This document shows, piece after piece, positions 28,124-37,407 of a DNA stretch of 64,000 bases (position 1 is the first letter of the stretch; every line of letters begins with the position of its first letter). The translations under genes were made by a program, and so were the position numbers. The stretch is from Hyphomicrobiales bacterium (GTDB lineage: Bacteria > Pseudomonadota > Alphaproteobacteria > Rhizobiales > Rhizobiaceae), in assembly GCA_900466945.1 (NCBI GenBank), contig UBNV01000006.1:558001-622000 (forward strand), read 5' to 3'. A model generated the notes under the pieces. That model made no database searches, was not told the DNA's origin, and saw only the letters and a list, made by a program, of their open reading frames with translations.

Positions 28124-28681
28124 ATGACAAGCAACACGAACGACCCGCGCGAGTTCAGCTATCTGGTGAAGGTCGGCCATATATCGGCCAACCCGGTACA
28201 GGTGCATGTTGAGGCCGACGAGCGCGAGCGTGCGGGCCTTGCGGATCTGTGGCGGGTGGAAGCCGTCAACAAGCTCTCCGCAGACTTGCAGATTGCGCGC
28301 TGGAAGAAGGATGGCGTGCGCATCAAGGGCCATGTCTCTGGCGAATTGGTGCAGGCCTGCGTGGTGACGCTCGAGCCGGTGGTCTCGCACATCGATCAGG
28401 AAATCGACCAGATCTACGTGCCGGAAGGCTCCAAGCTCGCGCGGATCGTGCTCGACGGCGCCGGTGAGATGGTGCTCGATCCCGAGGGTCCCGACCTTCC
28501 GGAACAGTTCACCGGCGACACGATCGACGCCGGCGCGCTGGTCGCAGAATTTGCCGCTCTCGACATCGACCCCTATCCGAAAAAGGAGGGCGTCGCCTTT
28601 TCCGGACACATCGAAAGCATGGTCGAGGAGGAGAAGAAGCCATCGCCCTTCGCCGTCCTGAAGGACTGGAAAAAGGATTGA
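28124..28681 (+). CDS. DUF177 (YceD-like) family protein
   Basis: 185 residues. DUF177 proteins accompany plsX and, in many bacteria, rpmF; YceD is linked to 23S rRNA accumulation. The core is VQACVVTLEPVVSHIDQEID and the C-terminal ALDIDPYPKKEGV. No rpmF follows here. ATG 28124 is chosen by the AGGA nine bases upstream; the open frame extends farther upstream without similarity. It precedes plsX by 101 bases. Confidence 0.9.
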   Translation: MTSNTNDPREFSYLVKVGHISANPVQVHVEADERERAGLADLWRVEAVNKLSADLQIARWKKDGVRIKGHVSGELVQACVVTLEPVVSHIDQEIDQIYVPEGSKLARIVLDGAGEMVLDPEGPDLPEQFTGDTIDAGALVAEFAALDIDPYPKKEGVAFSGHIESMVEEEKKPSPFAVLKDWKKD

Positions 28682-28731
28682 TCATCCCCCATCTGCACCT
28701 GCGGGTGGGTTGTGTGCCGAAGGAAAAGCGG

Positions 28732-28748
28732 TATTTTGGCCGAAAATA
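28732..28748. repeat. AT-rich inverted repeat before plsX
   Basis: TATTTT-GGCCG-AAAATA lies 35 bases upstream of the plsX GTG. It could be an operator for fatty-acid synthesis control; only position supports this. Confidence 0.25.
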
Positions 28749-28782
28749 TCGCTGTCCAGCGATGAAGAAGGGTCAGGTCTAA

Positions 28783-29829
28783 GTGATCAGAATTTCTGTC
28801 GACGTCATGGGGGGCGACTTCGGTCCCGAAGTGGTCATCCCTGGAGCCGCCAAGGCGCTCGAGCGTCATCCCGATGCGACCTTCCTTCTCTTCGGCCAGC
28901 AGGAACGCTGCCTGCCGATCCTTGCGCAGTTCCCGAAGCTCAAGGAAAAGTCGACCTTCCACCACTGCGAAATCTCCGTCACCATGGACGAAAAGCCGAG
29001 CCAGGCGCTGCGCCGTGGCCGCTATGTGTCGAGCATGTGGCGGTCCATCGAGGCAGTGAAGACCGGCCAGGCGGACGTCGCCGTGTCTGCCGGCAATACC
29101 GGCGCGCTGATGGCCATGGCCAAGTTCTGCCTGCGCACCATGGCGACCATTGAACGCCCCGCGATCGCTGCGATCTGGCCGACGCTGTCGGGCGAAAGCA
29201 TCGTGCTCGACGTCGGTGCCGGTATTGGTGCCGATGCCCAGCAATTGCTCGATTTCGCCGTTATGGGTGGCGCCATGGCACGCGCCCTGTTCGAAATCGA
29301 AAAGCCCCTGGTCGGCCTGCTCAATGTCGGCGTGGAAGAGATCAAGGGCCAGGAAGAGGTCAAGGAGGCCGGCCGCCTGATCCGTGAAGCGGGTCTCGAC
29401 ACGATCGACTATTATGGCTTCGTTGAGGGCGACGACCTCGGCAAGGGTACCGTCGATGTCGTGGTGACCGAAGGCTTTACCGGCAATATTGCCTTGAAGA
29501 CGGCTGAGGGTACCGCGAAGCAGATCGCCGAATACCTGCGCTCTGCCATGTCGCGCACCTGGATGGCCAAGCTCGGATACATCCTCGCCAAGGGCGCCTT
29601 CGACAGGCTTCGCGAGAAGATGGACCCGCGCAAGGTCAATGGCGGGGTCTTTCTCGGCCTGAACGGCATCGTCATCAAGAGCCATGGCGGCACGGACGCC
29701 GAGGGCTTTGCAGCGGCTCTGGACGTGGGCTATGACATGGCCCGAAACGGTCTCACGCAGAAGATCGAAAACGACTTGAAAAAATATCACGCGCGGCACC
29801 CGTCCCCGGCCGGCCCCGAAGCGGCGTGA
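28783..29829 (+). CDS. plsX: Phosphate acyltransferase PlsX
   Basis: 348 residues. Converts acyl-ACP to acyl-phosphate for phospholipid synthesis. The N-terminal [18 protein letters not shown] and [13 protein letters not shown] are family signatures. The start is GTG 28783, since the product then begins exactly at the family's [12 protein letters not shown]. First of the plsX-fabH-ihfA-MerR run. Confidence 0.97.
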   Translation: MIRISVDVMGGDFGPEVVIPGAAKALERHPDATFLLFGQQERCLPILAQFPKLKEKSTFHHCEISVTMDEKPSQALRRGRYVSSMWRSIEAVKTGQADVAVSAGNTGALMAMAKFCLRTMATIERPAIAAIWPTLSGESIVLDVGAGIGADAQQLLDFAVMGGAMARALFEIEKPLVGLLNVGVEEIKGQEEVKEAGRLIREAGLDTIDYYGFVEGDDLGKGTVDVVVTEGFTGNIALKTAEGTAKQIAEYLRSAMSRTWMAKLGYILAKGAFDRLREKMDPRKVNGGVFLGLNGIVIKSHGGTDAEGFAAALDVGYDMARNGLTQKIENDLKKYHARHPSPAGPEAA

Positions 29830-29845
29830 AAGGTAGGAAACATCC

Positions 29846-30817
29846 ATGATCCGTTCTGTAGTTCGCGGTTTCGGAGCTTCGCTCCCGAAACGGGTGATGA
29901 CCAATCGCGATCTCGAAAGCCTGGTTGAAACGTCGGACGAATGGATCGTCCAGCGCACGGGCATCAAGCAGCGCCACATCGCCGGCGAAGGCGAAACGAC
30001 CGCATCTTTGGGCGCCGCCGCCGCCCAGGAAGCGCTCGACCGTGCCGGTCTGACCGCAGCCGAGATCGATCTCGTCATCTGTGCCACTTCGACGCCGGAC
30101 AACACCTTTCCCGCAACCGCCGTCAACATCCAGAATCGCCTCGGCATGCATCACGGCTTCGGCTTCGATGTGCAGGCGGTCTGCTCCGGCTTCGTCTACG
30201 CCGTAGCCACTGCCGATCTCTACATTCGCGGCGGCATGGCTAAGCGCGTGCTTGTCATCGGCGCGGAAACCTTCTCCCGGATACTCGACTGGACTGACCG
30301 CACCACCTGCGTCCTCTTCGGCGATGGCGCCGGCGCTCTCATCCTGGAAGCTCAGGAAGGCGAGGGGACGGTCGCAGACCGCGGCGTGCTGACCTCGAAC
30401 CTGCGCTCCGACGGTGCGCATCGCGAGAAGCTCTACGTCGACGGTGGCCCGTCCACCACCGGCACGGTTGGCCACTTGCGCATGGAAGGCCGCGAGGTCT
30501 TCAAGCATGCCGTGGGCATGATCACCGACGTGATCGAGGGGGCGTTCAACGCGACCGGCACGACGGCTGACGATATCGACTGGCTGGTGCCGCACCAGGC
30601 AAACAAGCGCATCATTGATGCTTCCGCGAAGAAGCTTGGAATCCCGGACGCCAAGGTTGTGATCACCGTCGACAAGCACGGCAATACCTCCGCAGCTTCC
30701 ATTCCGTTGGCGCTCGCCACGGCAGCCGGCGACGGCCGGATCAAGCAGGGCGACCTCGTCATGCTCGAAGCCATGGGCGGCGGCTTCACCTGGGGTGCGG
30801 TCCTTCTGCGCTGGTAG
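29846..30817 (+). CDS. fabH: 3-oxoacyl-ACP synthase III
   Basis: 323 residues. It starts fatty acid synthesis by condensing acetyl-CoA with malonyl-ACP. Catalytic Cys113 in AVCSGFVYA, His in VPHQANKRI and Asn in KHGNTSAAS are all present. The gap to plsX is 16 bases with a GAAAGGTAGG ribosome site, so both are on one transcript. Confidence 0.97.
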   Translation: MIRSVVRGFGASLPKRVMTNRDLESLVETSDEWIVQRTGIKQRHIAGEGETTASLGAAAAQEALDRAGLTAAEIDLVICATSTPDNTFPATAVNIQNRLGMHHGFGFDVQAVCSGFVYAVATADLYIRGGMAKRVLVIGAETFSRILDWTDRTTCVLFGDGAGALILEAQEGEGTVADRGVLTSNLRSDGAHREKLYVDGGPSTTGTVGHLRMEGREVFKHAVGMITDVIEGAFNATGTTADDIDWLVPHQANKRIIDASAKKLGIPDAKVVITVDKHGNTSAASIPLALATAAGDGRIKQGDLVMLEAMGGGFTWGAVLLRW

Positions 30818-30925
30818 CATTTGAAACCCTAAAAAATGCGCACCGACAAGCACTTGACCGTCGCGGCCAAGGGCAATAGTCTTTGGCCAATTCAACAAGA
30901 TCATTGATTTAGGCGGGCGAGAACA

Positions 30926-31264
30926 ATGGCCGGGAAGACAGTGACGCGTGCGGATCTGGCAGAATCAGTTTTTCGCAAGGTCGGTCTTTCCAGAACGGAG
31001 TCAGCCGAGCTTGTCGAGACAGTAATCGACGAGATCTGCAATGCCATCGTGCGCGGTGAATCCGTGAAACTCTCCTCGTTTGCCACCTTCCAGGTCCGCA
31101 GCAAGAACGAGCGCATCGGCCGCAACCCGAAGACGGGTGAGGAAGTGCCGATTTCGCCGCGCCGTGTCATGACCTTCAAGGCGTCCAATGTCCTGAAACA
31201 GCGTATCTTGCGCGCCCATATTGCCCGCAAGGCCAAGCAGAAGCCGGTGAACCCCGCGGCTTGA
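30926..31264 (+). CDS. ihfA: Integration host factor subunit alpha
   Basis: 112 residues, a DNABII protein with the DNA-wrapping arm [20 protein letters not shown]. It bends DNA as a heterodimer with IhfB. The upstream gap has a CTTGACC (-35-like, 30853) with a poor -10 at 30877, so it may have its own promoter as well as readthrough from fabH. Confidence 0.96.
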   Translation: MAGKTVTRADLAESVFRKVGLSRTESAELVETVIDEICNAIVRGESVKLSSFATFQVRSKNERIGRNPKTGEEVPISPRRVMTFKASNVLKQRILRAHIARKAKQKPVNPAA

Positions 31265-31267
31265 TAT

Positions 31268-31295
31268 CGGGCAAAACCGGTGGAGCATTTGCCCG
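31268..31295. repeat. Stem-loop between ihfA and the MerR gene
   Basis: Perfect 8-bp arms CGGGCAAA / TTTGCCCG around a 12-base loop, starting four bases after the ihfA stop. No T-run follows, so it may stabilise the ihfA mRNA end or act as a weak terminator. Confidence 0.4.
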
Positions 31296-31384
31296 CCCGG
31301 TCACCGAGTGCTTGAAAAGCCATCCTCAAACCGTTGAAATATGAGCCGAGTCGCGCGCCTGCGTGACGATCGAGGAGCGCTGTG

Positions 31385-31924
31385 ATGCAGTTGGACAAGA
31401 GCCCGGATGCTTTCCGCACCATCAGCGAGGTGGCGGACGATCTCGATCTGCCGCAGCACGTCCTGCGCTTTTGGGAAACGCGCTTCCCGCAGATCAAGCC
31501 GCTGAAGCGAGGCGGGGGGCGGCGCTACTATCGCCCCGATGATATCGAACTGCTGAAGGGCATTCGCCACCTGCTCTACGATCAGGGCTATACGATCAAG
31601 GGCGTCCAGAAGCTCCTAAAGACCAATGGCAACAAGTTCGTCATGGCGGTCGCCACCGGCGATGTCGCGACGATGGAAGCACTCGTCGCCGCCAACGCCT
31701 CGAAGGGCGACGAGCCAAAGGTCAATCTGGATGAAGATCAGGTCGTCGGTCGCCCCAAGGTGCGCACCAGCGGGCGGTTCTTCGGCTTCGGCGCGAGTGC
31801 CGGCGACGACGCGCCGGAGATCTCTGTCGGCAAGGGTTCGGTCGGCAAGGAAGACCGCGCTTTGCTGCAGGAAGCGCTCTTCGACCTCCTCGAATGCAAG
31901 CGCTTGCTCGATCAGGTTCGCTGA
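31385..31924 (+). CDS. MerR family transcriptional regulator
   Basis: 179 residues. The N-terminal winged helix (about 12-80) reads [20 protein letters not shown] and continues with [33 protein letters not shown]. The rest is low in identifiable features, ending [11 protein letters not shown]-like ([12 protein letters not shown]). No metal-binding cysteines, so it is not a metal sensor. It always seems to follow ihfA in rhizobia (recollection). ATG 31385 has GAGGAG seven bases upstream. Confidence 0.9.
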   Translation: MQLDKSPDAFRTISEVADDLDLPQHVLRFWETRFPQIKPLKRGGGRRYYRPDDIELLKGIRHLLYDQGYTIKGVQKLLKTNGNKFVMAVATGDVATMEALVAANASKGDEPKVNLDEDQVVGRPKVRTSGRFFGFGASAGDDAPEISVGKGSVGKEDRALLQEALFDLLECKRLLDQVR

Positions 31925-32017
31925 CGGCAAGACGTCTTTTTCGCGCCGGTCTGGCGGCATGGAACATCGCGGTGCGCAAAGGCGTTCTGCTGCCAAACGC
32001 AACCCGCGCGAGGTTCC

Positions 32018-32446
32018 ATGAAACGTCTCCTGATATCGCTCCCCATCCTCTCCCTTCTCGCTGTCATCCCGGCCCATGCTCAGGAAACACAGGGCGGCCA
32101 GGCAGCAGCGTCCGGCAGTGCCACCGAGGCACGACCTGCTACCGTCGAGGATGCCTGCGTCTTCGTCGCCGAGAGCATGCTGATGGTGAAGGACCTCAAG
32201 GTCGGCGTTGTCCAGGCTTTCCCGGAACTCGACCCACCCGGCGCGCGTCTCACCTATTCGACCCGGATGGACTCGGAACCGCAGGAGATCACGGACGAGA
32301 TCGAGTGCCAGTTCGAGCGCGGCGCGGAGCCTCTGCAGGTTACCCGCTTCTGCATGGATTCGACATGTTATGCCGCCAACAGCGAGGAGCCCGAAGAGCG
32401 TCGCCGCTTCGAGGAGATCCGGGCGCTGATGCAAAGGCTCAATTGA
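32018..32446 (+). CDS. Small secreted protein of unknown function
   Basis: 142 residues. Sec signal peptide MKRLLISLPILSLLAVIPAHA, cut near residue 21. The mature part has an alanine/glycine-rich linker, then a compact domain with four cysteines (EDACVF, EIECQFE, TRFCMDSTCYAA), which would suit disulfides in the periplasm. ATG 32018 has GAGG upstream. It follows the MerR gene by 93 bases. Family not recognised. Confidence 0.75.
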   Translation: MKRLLISLPILSLLAVIPAHAQETQGGQAAASGSATEARPATVEDACVFVAESMLMVKDLKVGVVQAFPELDPPGARLTYSTRMDSEPQEITDEIECQFERGAEPLQVTRFCMDSTCYAANSEEPEERRRFEEIRALMQRLN

Positions 32447-32611
32447 CCCCCTCGCATTTTTTCGCAAGCGCCGGAGTTTCCCCTTGCGTCGAAATAGCTG
32501 ACTGGCTAAAGGGAACGTGCTGTCGAACGGGTCGATCGACACCGACATTTCACACAGAACGCAAGTTCTTCGGAAATTTCGGGGCGAGCGATCCACTTGA
32601 TTTGCCGGTGA

Positions 32612-32688
<77 letters not shown>

Positions 32689-32700
32689 TTTTCGGCGACG

Positions 32701-32716
32701 GATCAATTACTTGATC
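32701..32716. repeat. Palindrome GATCAA-N4-TTGATC after the tRNA
   Basis: Perfect 6-bp arms with a four-base centre start 12 bases after the tRNA 3' end, before the terminator. This is the reverse arrangement of an FNR box, so not one. It may be part of the tRNA trailer. Confidence 0.4.
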
Positions 32717-32733
32717 TGGTCGAACGGTTTGAA

Positions 32734-32767
32734 GGACCGGGTATCGTGAAGATGCCCGGTCTTTTTT
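32734..32767 (+). terminator. Terminator of tRNA-Pro
   Basis: 12-bp stem GGACCGGGTATC / GATGCCCGGTCT with two wobble pairs, a GTGAA loop, and a TTTTT run after it. Confidence 0.82.
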
Positions 32768-32839
32768 ATTTGCGCGATGTGAATGGCTTAGGCGCTGTTG
32801 CACAGGTTTCACGCTTTTTCCATGCGATTATACTACGCT

Positions 32840-32854
32840 TGCTGCAATGCAGCA
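32840..32854. promoter_or_regulatory. PhaR-like palindrome upstream of the esterase gene
   Basis: TGCTGCA-A-TGCAGCA, a 7-1-7 palindrome, contains CTGC-N3-GCAG, the type of site I recall for the PHB regulator PhaR. It lies about where transcription from a TATACT -10 (32829-32834) would begin, 38 bases before the start codon. A repressor there would block the gene. Confidence 0.4.
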
Positions 32855-32891
32855 TTATATTGGGTCAAGGTTCGAAGGGAGCCGCGATCCC

Positions 32892-33971
32892 ATGCGCTTC
32901 AAGTTTTCCATGTCTCCGCTCTCTGCCATCCTGCGCAGCCAGAAGCGCCTCCGCCGCAGCATCGAGAAGGCCATGCCGCAATTCAGGCTACCCGAAGCGC
33001 CGAAGGTGGCTAAGCCCCGGGCTCCCCGGTCCGTGCTGGTTCAGGTCTCTGCCTTCGGCAGCAATCCTGGAAGGCTGCGCATGCTGGAATATGTGCCGCC
33101 TGTCCGGCGCGAGCCACACAAACTTGTGGTCGTGCTGCATGGCTGCCTCCAGACCGCCGAGGACTATCACCGCGGTAGCGGCTGGAGTCGGCTCGCGAGA
33201 GACAAGGGCTTTGTCCTGCTCTATCCGGAGCAGACGGAGGCCAACAATCGAAACCTCTGTTTCAATTGGTTCCGGCCGAGCATGGTCGCGCGGGACCGGG
33301 GCGAACTCATGTCGATCCGCCAGATGATCGAGCATAGCGTCGAACGCCACGGTATCGCCCGGAACAGGATATTCATCCAGGGCCTGTCGGCCGGTGGCGC
33401 CATGGCCAATGCCATGCTGGTTACCTATCCGGATCTCTTTGCTGCCGGGCAGGTGGTCGGGGCGCTGCCCTATGGCGCTGCGCGCGACGCGATGTCGGCG
33501 CTCTCGGTCATGAAGTCCGGCAGTCGGCGCAGCAGGCAGGAATGGGGAGAGTTGGCACGCGCTGCGAGCGGGAAGATCGAGGGCGTGCCGCCCGCCGTTT
33601 CGATCTGGCAGGGCCGGGCGGATCGCGTCGTCTCACCGCTCAATGCGGAAGCCCTGCTCTCGCAATGGTTGGATCTGCATGGACTGGAAGAGGATGCCGG
33701 AGAGCGTGAGGCAGGTTCGCAGGGGACGAGCTTAATCTGGCGCGACACCGGTGGGAAAATACTGGTTGAGTATCGCCTTATCGAGGGGCTCGAGCATGGT
33801 CTGCCGGTGATCGCCCGGCATGCGAGCCAGAAGCGACAGCCTTACATGCTTGAGGGCGCCATCGGCGCCCCCCAGAAATTTTTCGAGATTTTCATACGAC
33901 CGCGTGAGGCGGCCACGAAACAGAAGCCGATCAGTTCTCCTCGATCGAAACCCCGTTCTCGCCAATCTTGA
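32892..33971 (+). CDS. PHB depolymerase family esterase (alpha/beta hydrolase)
   Basis: 359 residues. The alpha/beta-hydrolase fold is shown by VVVLHGCLQTAEDYH (80-93, oxyanion segment) and the nucleophile Ser166 in GLSAGGAMAN; the catalytic Asp is probably in WQGRADRVVSP and the His near GLEHGLP. No signal peptide is evident, so an intracellular PHB or oligomer hydrolase or a general esterase is possible. ATG 32892 has AAGGGAG upstream. Its end overlaps a convergent 49-codon gene by 41 bases. Confidence 0.9.
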   Translation: MRFKFSMSPLSAILRSQKRLRRSIEKAMPQFRLPEAPKVAKPRAPRSVLVQVSAFGSNPGRLRMLEYVPPVRREPHKLVVVLHGCLQTAEDYHRGSGWSRLARDKGFVLLYPEQTEANNRNLCFNWFRPSMVARDRGELMSIRQMIEHSVERHGIARNRIFIQGLSAGGAMANAMLVTYPDLFAAGQVVGALPYGAARDAMSALSVMKSGSRRSRQEWGELARAASGKIEGVPPAVSIWQGRADRVVSPLNAEALLSQWLDLHGLEEDAGEREAGSQGTSLIWRDTGGKILVEYRLIEGLEHGLPVIARHASQKRQPYMLEGAIGAPQKFFEIFIRPREAATKQKPISSPRSKPRSRQS

Positions 33972-34080
33972 GCTCGACGCCGCTGGGCTCCTGCTCTTCC
34001 TGGTAGACATAGATGCCCAAGCCGATGACGGCGACCACGAGCGCGCCGATGATGAGGTAGAGGCCATTGTTTCGGCTCAT
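33931..34080 (-). CDS. 49-residue single-pass membrane protein
   Basis: From ATG 34080 the minus strand gives 49 codons beginning MSRNNGLYLIIGALVVAVIG, with a helix at about 7-24 and an acidic tail (YQEEQEPSGVELKIGENG). AGGAGAG sits eight bases upstream. It overlaps the 3' end of the esterase gene by 41 bases in convergent orientation. The start, ribosome site and membrane-plus-tail layout argue for a real gene; function unknown. Confidence 0.68.
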   Translation of the reverse strand: MSRNNGLYLIIGALVVAVIGLGIYVYQEEQEPSGVELKIGENGVSIEEN

Positions 34081-34158
34081 GAAAACTCTCCTGTCTAGTT
34101 GTGTCGGACAGGGAAAGCGAAAAGCCGGCTTATTGTTCCATCGCCATATCGGAAAAAC

Positions 34159-34455
34159 TCAATCGTCGTTGGCGGCCGTCAGTTCTTCAGGTCGCATTCC
34201 GTCGTCGCCGGCGTGTGCCGCAAGGCGCAGGCCGTCTCCTCCAGGCCCGCCGGCTTCACCCGGCTGAATGAAGATCACTCCCAGCCCCTCCAGTGCGCTT
34301 TTCAGCGCCGCATAATGCTGTGGCGTCGCGTCGTAACCGTTCGACGATTCGATCTGAAGGATCAGGAGCGCCGGCACGCCGCTTTCCTGGCCGAGTCGGT
34401 CGGTGGTGATGTCGAGCATCGCGCGCGCCGCGCGTATCTGTGCGGGTGTGATCAT
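34159..34455 (-). CDS. XRE-like helix-turn-helix protein
   Basis: 98 residues. MITPAQIRAARAMLDITTDR and the following LGQESGVPALLILQIES fit a divergent XRE-type helix-turn-helix (about 1-60); a glycine-rich tail follows. It has no clear Shine-Dalgarno and sits 39 bases after the polymerase gene of the polysaccharide locus. It could regulate that locus, but this is inference. Confidence 0.72.
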   Translation of the reverse strand: MITPAQIRAARAMLDITTDRLGQESGVPALLILQIESSNGYDATPQHYAALKSALEGLGVIFIQPGEAGGPGGDGLRLAAHAGDDGMRPEELTAANDD

Positions 34456-34494
34456 GTAATGAGTATGGGGTGCTGCCGCTGAATTTCAATGCAG

Positions 34495-35748
34495 TCAGGC
34501 CGGCATACCGTCGGATCGGGTTCGTTTCGCGCGCTGCAACCGCCATTCGGCAGCGCCGCAGCCCCAGACGATGCCGAGAACGAGATAGAAGTGGCGCCAG
34601 TGATCCGTGTCGATGACGGCGCCGACCAGCATGTGTCCGATCAACACGATCCAGGCGATCATCAGATAGGGCTGCCAGGGCCTGTCTCGCAACATGTAGC
34701 GAAAGCCCATCGATACGGTCCAGACGATCAGCGTCAGGTAGGAGACGAAGCCGATCCAGCCATAGGACATCAGCGACTTCAGGTAGATGTTGTGTTCGTC
34801 CTCGGGAAAGATTTTGCCGAACATCATCGGTCCGATGCCGAGCGGTTTTTCCATCGCCATCTCGAATCCGAGCTTGTGGCGGGCGAAACGACCGAGATGC
34901 CCACCGTCATAATCCTGCACGAGCTGCGTCCGCGTCTCGAACAGCCCGCGCACCTTCTCGAACTGCAAGGCGACGAGCAGCGCCATGACCATGGCAATGA
35001 CGGCAGTCAGGGACAGGACGAGGATCTTCAGGCGGAACGCATTGGTGCGCTCCTTGAGCAGCATGAGGAACACCAGGGCCATGGCGCAGAAGAGGAAGAG
35101 CCCCCAGGCCGCCCGCGAGAAGGAGAGAAAGACGGCAAAGGAGAGGATTAAGATGCCGAGGATCCGGAGTGGCGATTCCGTCAGCCGGCCCTTGAGCATC
35201 CCGTGCAGCAGATAGAGCATGGGCGCAACGAGGAAGGGGCCAAAGACGTTCGGGTCCTGGAAAGCGCCCATGGCGCGGTCGTAGCGGGTAAAGACCTCCG
35301 AGCCGGGAAAGGCATGGAAATAGCCGAGAATGCCCAGCATGCCGGTAATCATGGCCGCGGCCACCCAGGCCTGGAAGATCAGCTTCAGCCTCTGTGGCCT
35401 GTCTTCGATGACGGCGGCATAGAAGACGGCGGTCAGCGCGAGGAAGATCGAGACGGCAACATAGAGCACCTGGTCTGTGAGAATGGTCGGCAGCACGGTC
35501 AAAGCCAGCAGGCCACCGACATTGAAGATCAGTAGCAGAGCCAGGAGAGGCGCGACCGCGCGGGAGATCTTCAGGCCGAACAGGAACCACAGGGCGACCT
35601 GGCCGACCATCAGCAATTCATACGGGGCCGGCTCCGAGATCACGAAGCCCGACAGAAAGACGCCGAGCGCCATGATCCAGGAGATCATCAGCTGGACGGC
35701 GGCGGCCTGCGGATTGAATGGCCGAATCTGGGCGGCGACCGCGCTCAA
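34495..35748 (-). CDS. O-antigen ligase/polymerase family protein
   Basis: 417 residues and about eleven transmembrane helices. The large periplasmic loop and its conserved stretch EDEHNIYLKSLMSYGWIGFV near residues 315-335 are typical of the WaaL/Wzy (ExoQ-like) superfamily. In this setting it is more likely the polymerase of an exopolysaccharide than a lipopolysaccharide ligase. It overlaps the hexose-phosphate transferase gene by four bases. Confidence 0.9.
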   Translation of the reverse strand: MSAVAAQIRPFNPQAAAVQLMISWIMALGVFLSGFVISEPAPYELLMVGQVALWFLFGLKISRAVAPLLALLLIFNVGGLLALTVLPTILTDQVLYVAVSIFLALTAVFYAAVIEDRPQRLKLIFQAWVAAAMITGMLGILGYFHAFPGSEVFTRYDRAMGAFQDPNVFGPFLVAPMLYLLHGMLKGRLTESPLRILGILILSFAVFLSFSRAAWGLFLFCAMALVFLMLLKERTNAFRLKILVLSLTAVIAMVMALLVALQFEKVRGLFETRTQLVQDYDGGHLGRFARHKLGFEMAMEKPLGIGPMMFGKIFPEDEHNIYLKSLMSYGWIGFVSYLTLIVWTVSMGFRYMLRDRPWQPYLMIAWIVLIGHMLVGAVIDTDHWRHFYLVLGIVWGCGAAEWRLQRAKRTRSDGMPA

Positions 35749-37298
35749 TAGGCGTTTTCCGTGTTTAACAGCTTGATCGGCGTCAGGAACAGGATCTTGA
35801 GGTCGAACAGCAGCGACCAGTTCTCGATGTAGTAGAGATCATAGGCCGTGCGGAACTTGATCTTGTCGTCGGTGTCGATCTCGCCGCGCCAGCCATTGAT
35901 CTGGGCCCATCCGGTGACGCCCGGCTTCACGCGGTGGCGGGCGAAATAGCCCTCGACGATCTCGCCGAAGGTCTTGTCGCGTGTCTGGCCCAGCACGGCA
36001 TGGGGACGCGGGCCGACCAGCGAGAGATCGCCGCGCAGAACATTGAAGATCTGCGGCAACTCGTCGATCGAGGTCTTGCGGATGAAGCGGCCAACGCGCG
36101 TGACGCGCGGATCGTTCTTGGTCACGGCATTCTTCGCCGTGTGGTCGCTCATCTCGGTATACATCGAGCGGAATTTCAGGACGTTGATGACCTCGTTGTT
36201 GAAGCCGTGACGCTTCTGCACGAAGAGGACCGGTCCCTTGGACGTCGTCTTGACGGCGATGGCGGTGGCGATGAACACCGGCCAGAGCAGGACCAGCGCC
36301 AACACGCTAAAGAAGATGTCGAAGGCGCGCTTGGCAACCGAATCCCAGTCCCGGATCGGCTTGTCGAGAATGTCGAGCAGTGGGACTGCGCCGACATGCG
36401 AATAGGCACGCGGGCGGAAGCGCAGATTGTTGGAATGGGCCGCAAGGCGAATGTCGACCGGCAGGACCCAGAGCATCTTCAGAAGCTGCATGATGCGCGC
36501 CTCAGCACTCAGCGGCAGCGCGATGATCATCATGTCGATATGGGCGAGCCGGGCGAATTCCACCAGCTCGGCCACAGTGCCGAGCTTCGGGTAACCGGCA
36601 ACGACATCGGGCGAGCGGGTCGCATTGCGATCGTCGAAGATGCCGCAGATGCGGATGTCGTTTTCCGGCTGCTGTTCCAGTGCCCGAATGAGATCCTTGG
36701 CCGGCTTGCCGCCGCCGACGATAACGGCGCGGCGTTCCATCACGCCGTTGCGTCCCCAGCGGCGGATTGCGAGGCCGATCAGGTTGCGCTCGACGAGCAA
36801 AAACAAAGCGCCGGCCCCGAATAGCACGGCCAGCATGGTGCGGTAGTTCGTGTCATGCGCAACGAATAGCAGGTTGGTCAGCGCGACGAGAGCGACAGAC
36901 GCCGTCCAGCTTCCGAGAACCCGGGCCATGGACCGCATCGGCGAGCGCAGGATGGAGACATGGTAGCAATCGCTCGCCTGCATGAATAGCAGCGCGAGTA
37001 GGGCGCCGGCAATGCCGCTGAGGCCGCTGTCGAGAAAATGGTCGCTTGGATCCAGGGCGAGGAAGAAGTTTGTCGCTAGCGCGATCCCGAGCAGGCTGAA
37101 AAACTCGAGGAAACGAAGCTGGCCGATCACGATGCTCGGCGAGTAGTTGACCACCGCATACTGGCCGGCAATCTGCCGGGCAAGAGCACTGATCTCCGCC
37201 CTTCGTTCCCCGTCGACCTTTTGGGAAGCATCGGCGGTCGTCTGACCGCGACGCAGGGCGTCAAGATCGAATGCCTCGGGTTTGTCGACCTTGTTCAT
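35745..37298 (-). CDS. Undecaprenyl-phosphate hexose phosphotransferase
   Basis: 517 residues. Five hydrophobic helices lead, then a nucleotide-binding-like (CoA_binding_3) part near 190-300 and the C-terminal bacterial sugar transferase domain, with [37 protein letters not shown] and [14 protein letters not shown]. It loads the first sugar-1-phosphate on undecaprenyl phosphate, the initiation step of the locus. Position and architecture match UppE/WcaJ/ExoY-type enzymes. Confidence 0.94.
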   Translation of the reverse strand: MNKVDKPEAFDLDALRRGQTTADASQKVDGERRAEISALARQIAGQYAVVNYSPSIVIGQLRFLEFFSLLGIALATNFFLALDPSDHFLDSGLSGIAGALLALLFMQASDCYHVSILRSPMRSMARVLGSWTASVALVALTNLLFVAHDTNYRTMLAVLFGAGALFLLVERNLIGLAIRRWGRNGVMERRAVIVGGGKPAKDLIRALEQQPENDIRICGIFDDRNATRSPDVVAGYPKLGTVAELVEFARLAHIDMMIIALPLSAEARIMQLLKMLWVLPVDIRLAAHSNNLRFRPRAYSHVGAVPLLDILDKPIRDWDSVAKRAFDIFFSVLALVLLWPVFIATAIAVKTTSKGPVLFVQKRHGFNNEVINVLKFRSMYTEMSDHTAKNAVTKNDPRVTRVGRFIRKTSIDELPQIFNVLRGDLSLVGPRPHAVLGQTRDKTFGEIVEGYFARHRVKPGVTGWAQINGWRGEIDTDDKIKFRTAYDLYYIENWSLLFDLKILFLTPIKLLNTENAY

Positions 37299-37340
37299 GG
37301 GCTACTCTCGCACGTGTGTGCGGGGAGACTAACCGCAAGG

Positions 37341-37360
37341 TCCTAAGAAACGCTTTAGGA
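37341..37360. repeat. Inverted repeat TCCTAA-N8-TTAGGA before the transferase gene
   Basis: Perfect 6-bp arms lie 43-62 bases before the 37298 start, between it and the GT4 gene. It may be an operator or an RNA hairpin. Confidence 0.3.
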
Positions 37361-37407
37361 ACCCCTCAGAAACAGGGTGGTCATGTGTCGCTTTGGCACG
37401 GACTGGG

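Noticed and set aside
32701-32716. FNR/FixK box near tRNA-Pro
   Set aside because: The half-sites are in the reverse order (ATCAA-N4-TTGAT), so it does not match TTGAT-N4-ATCAA.
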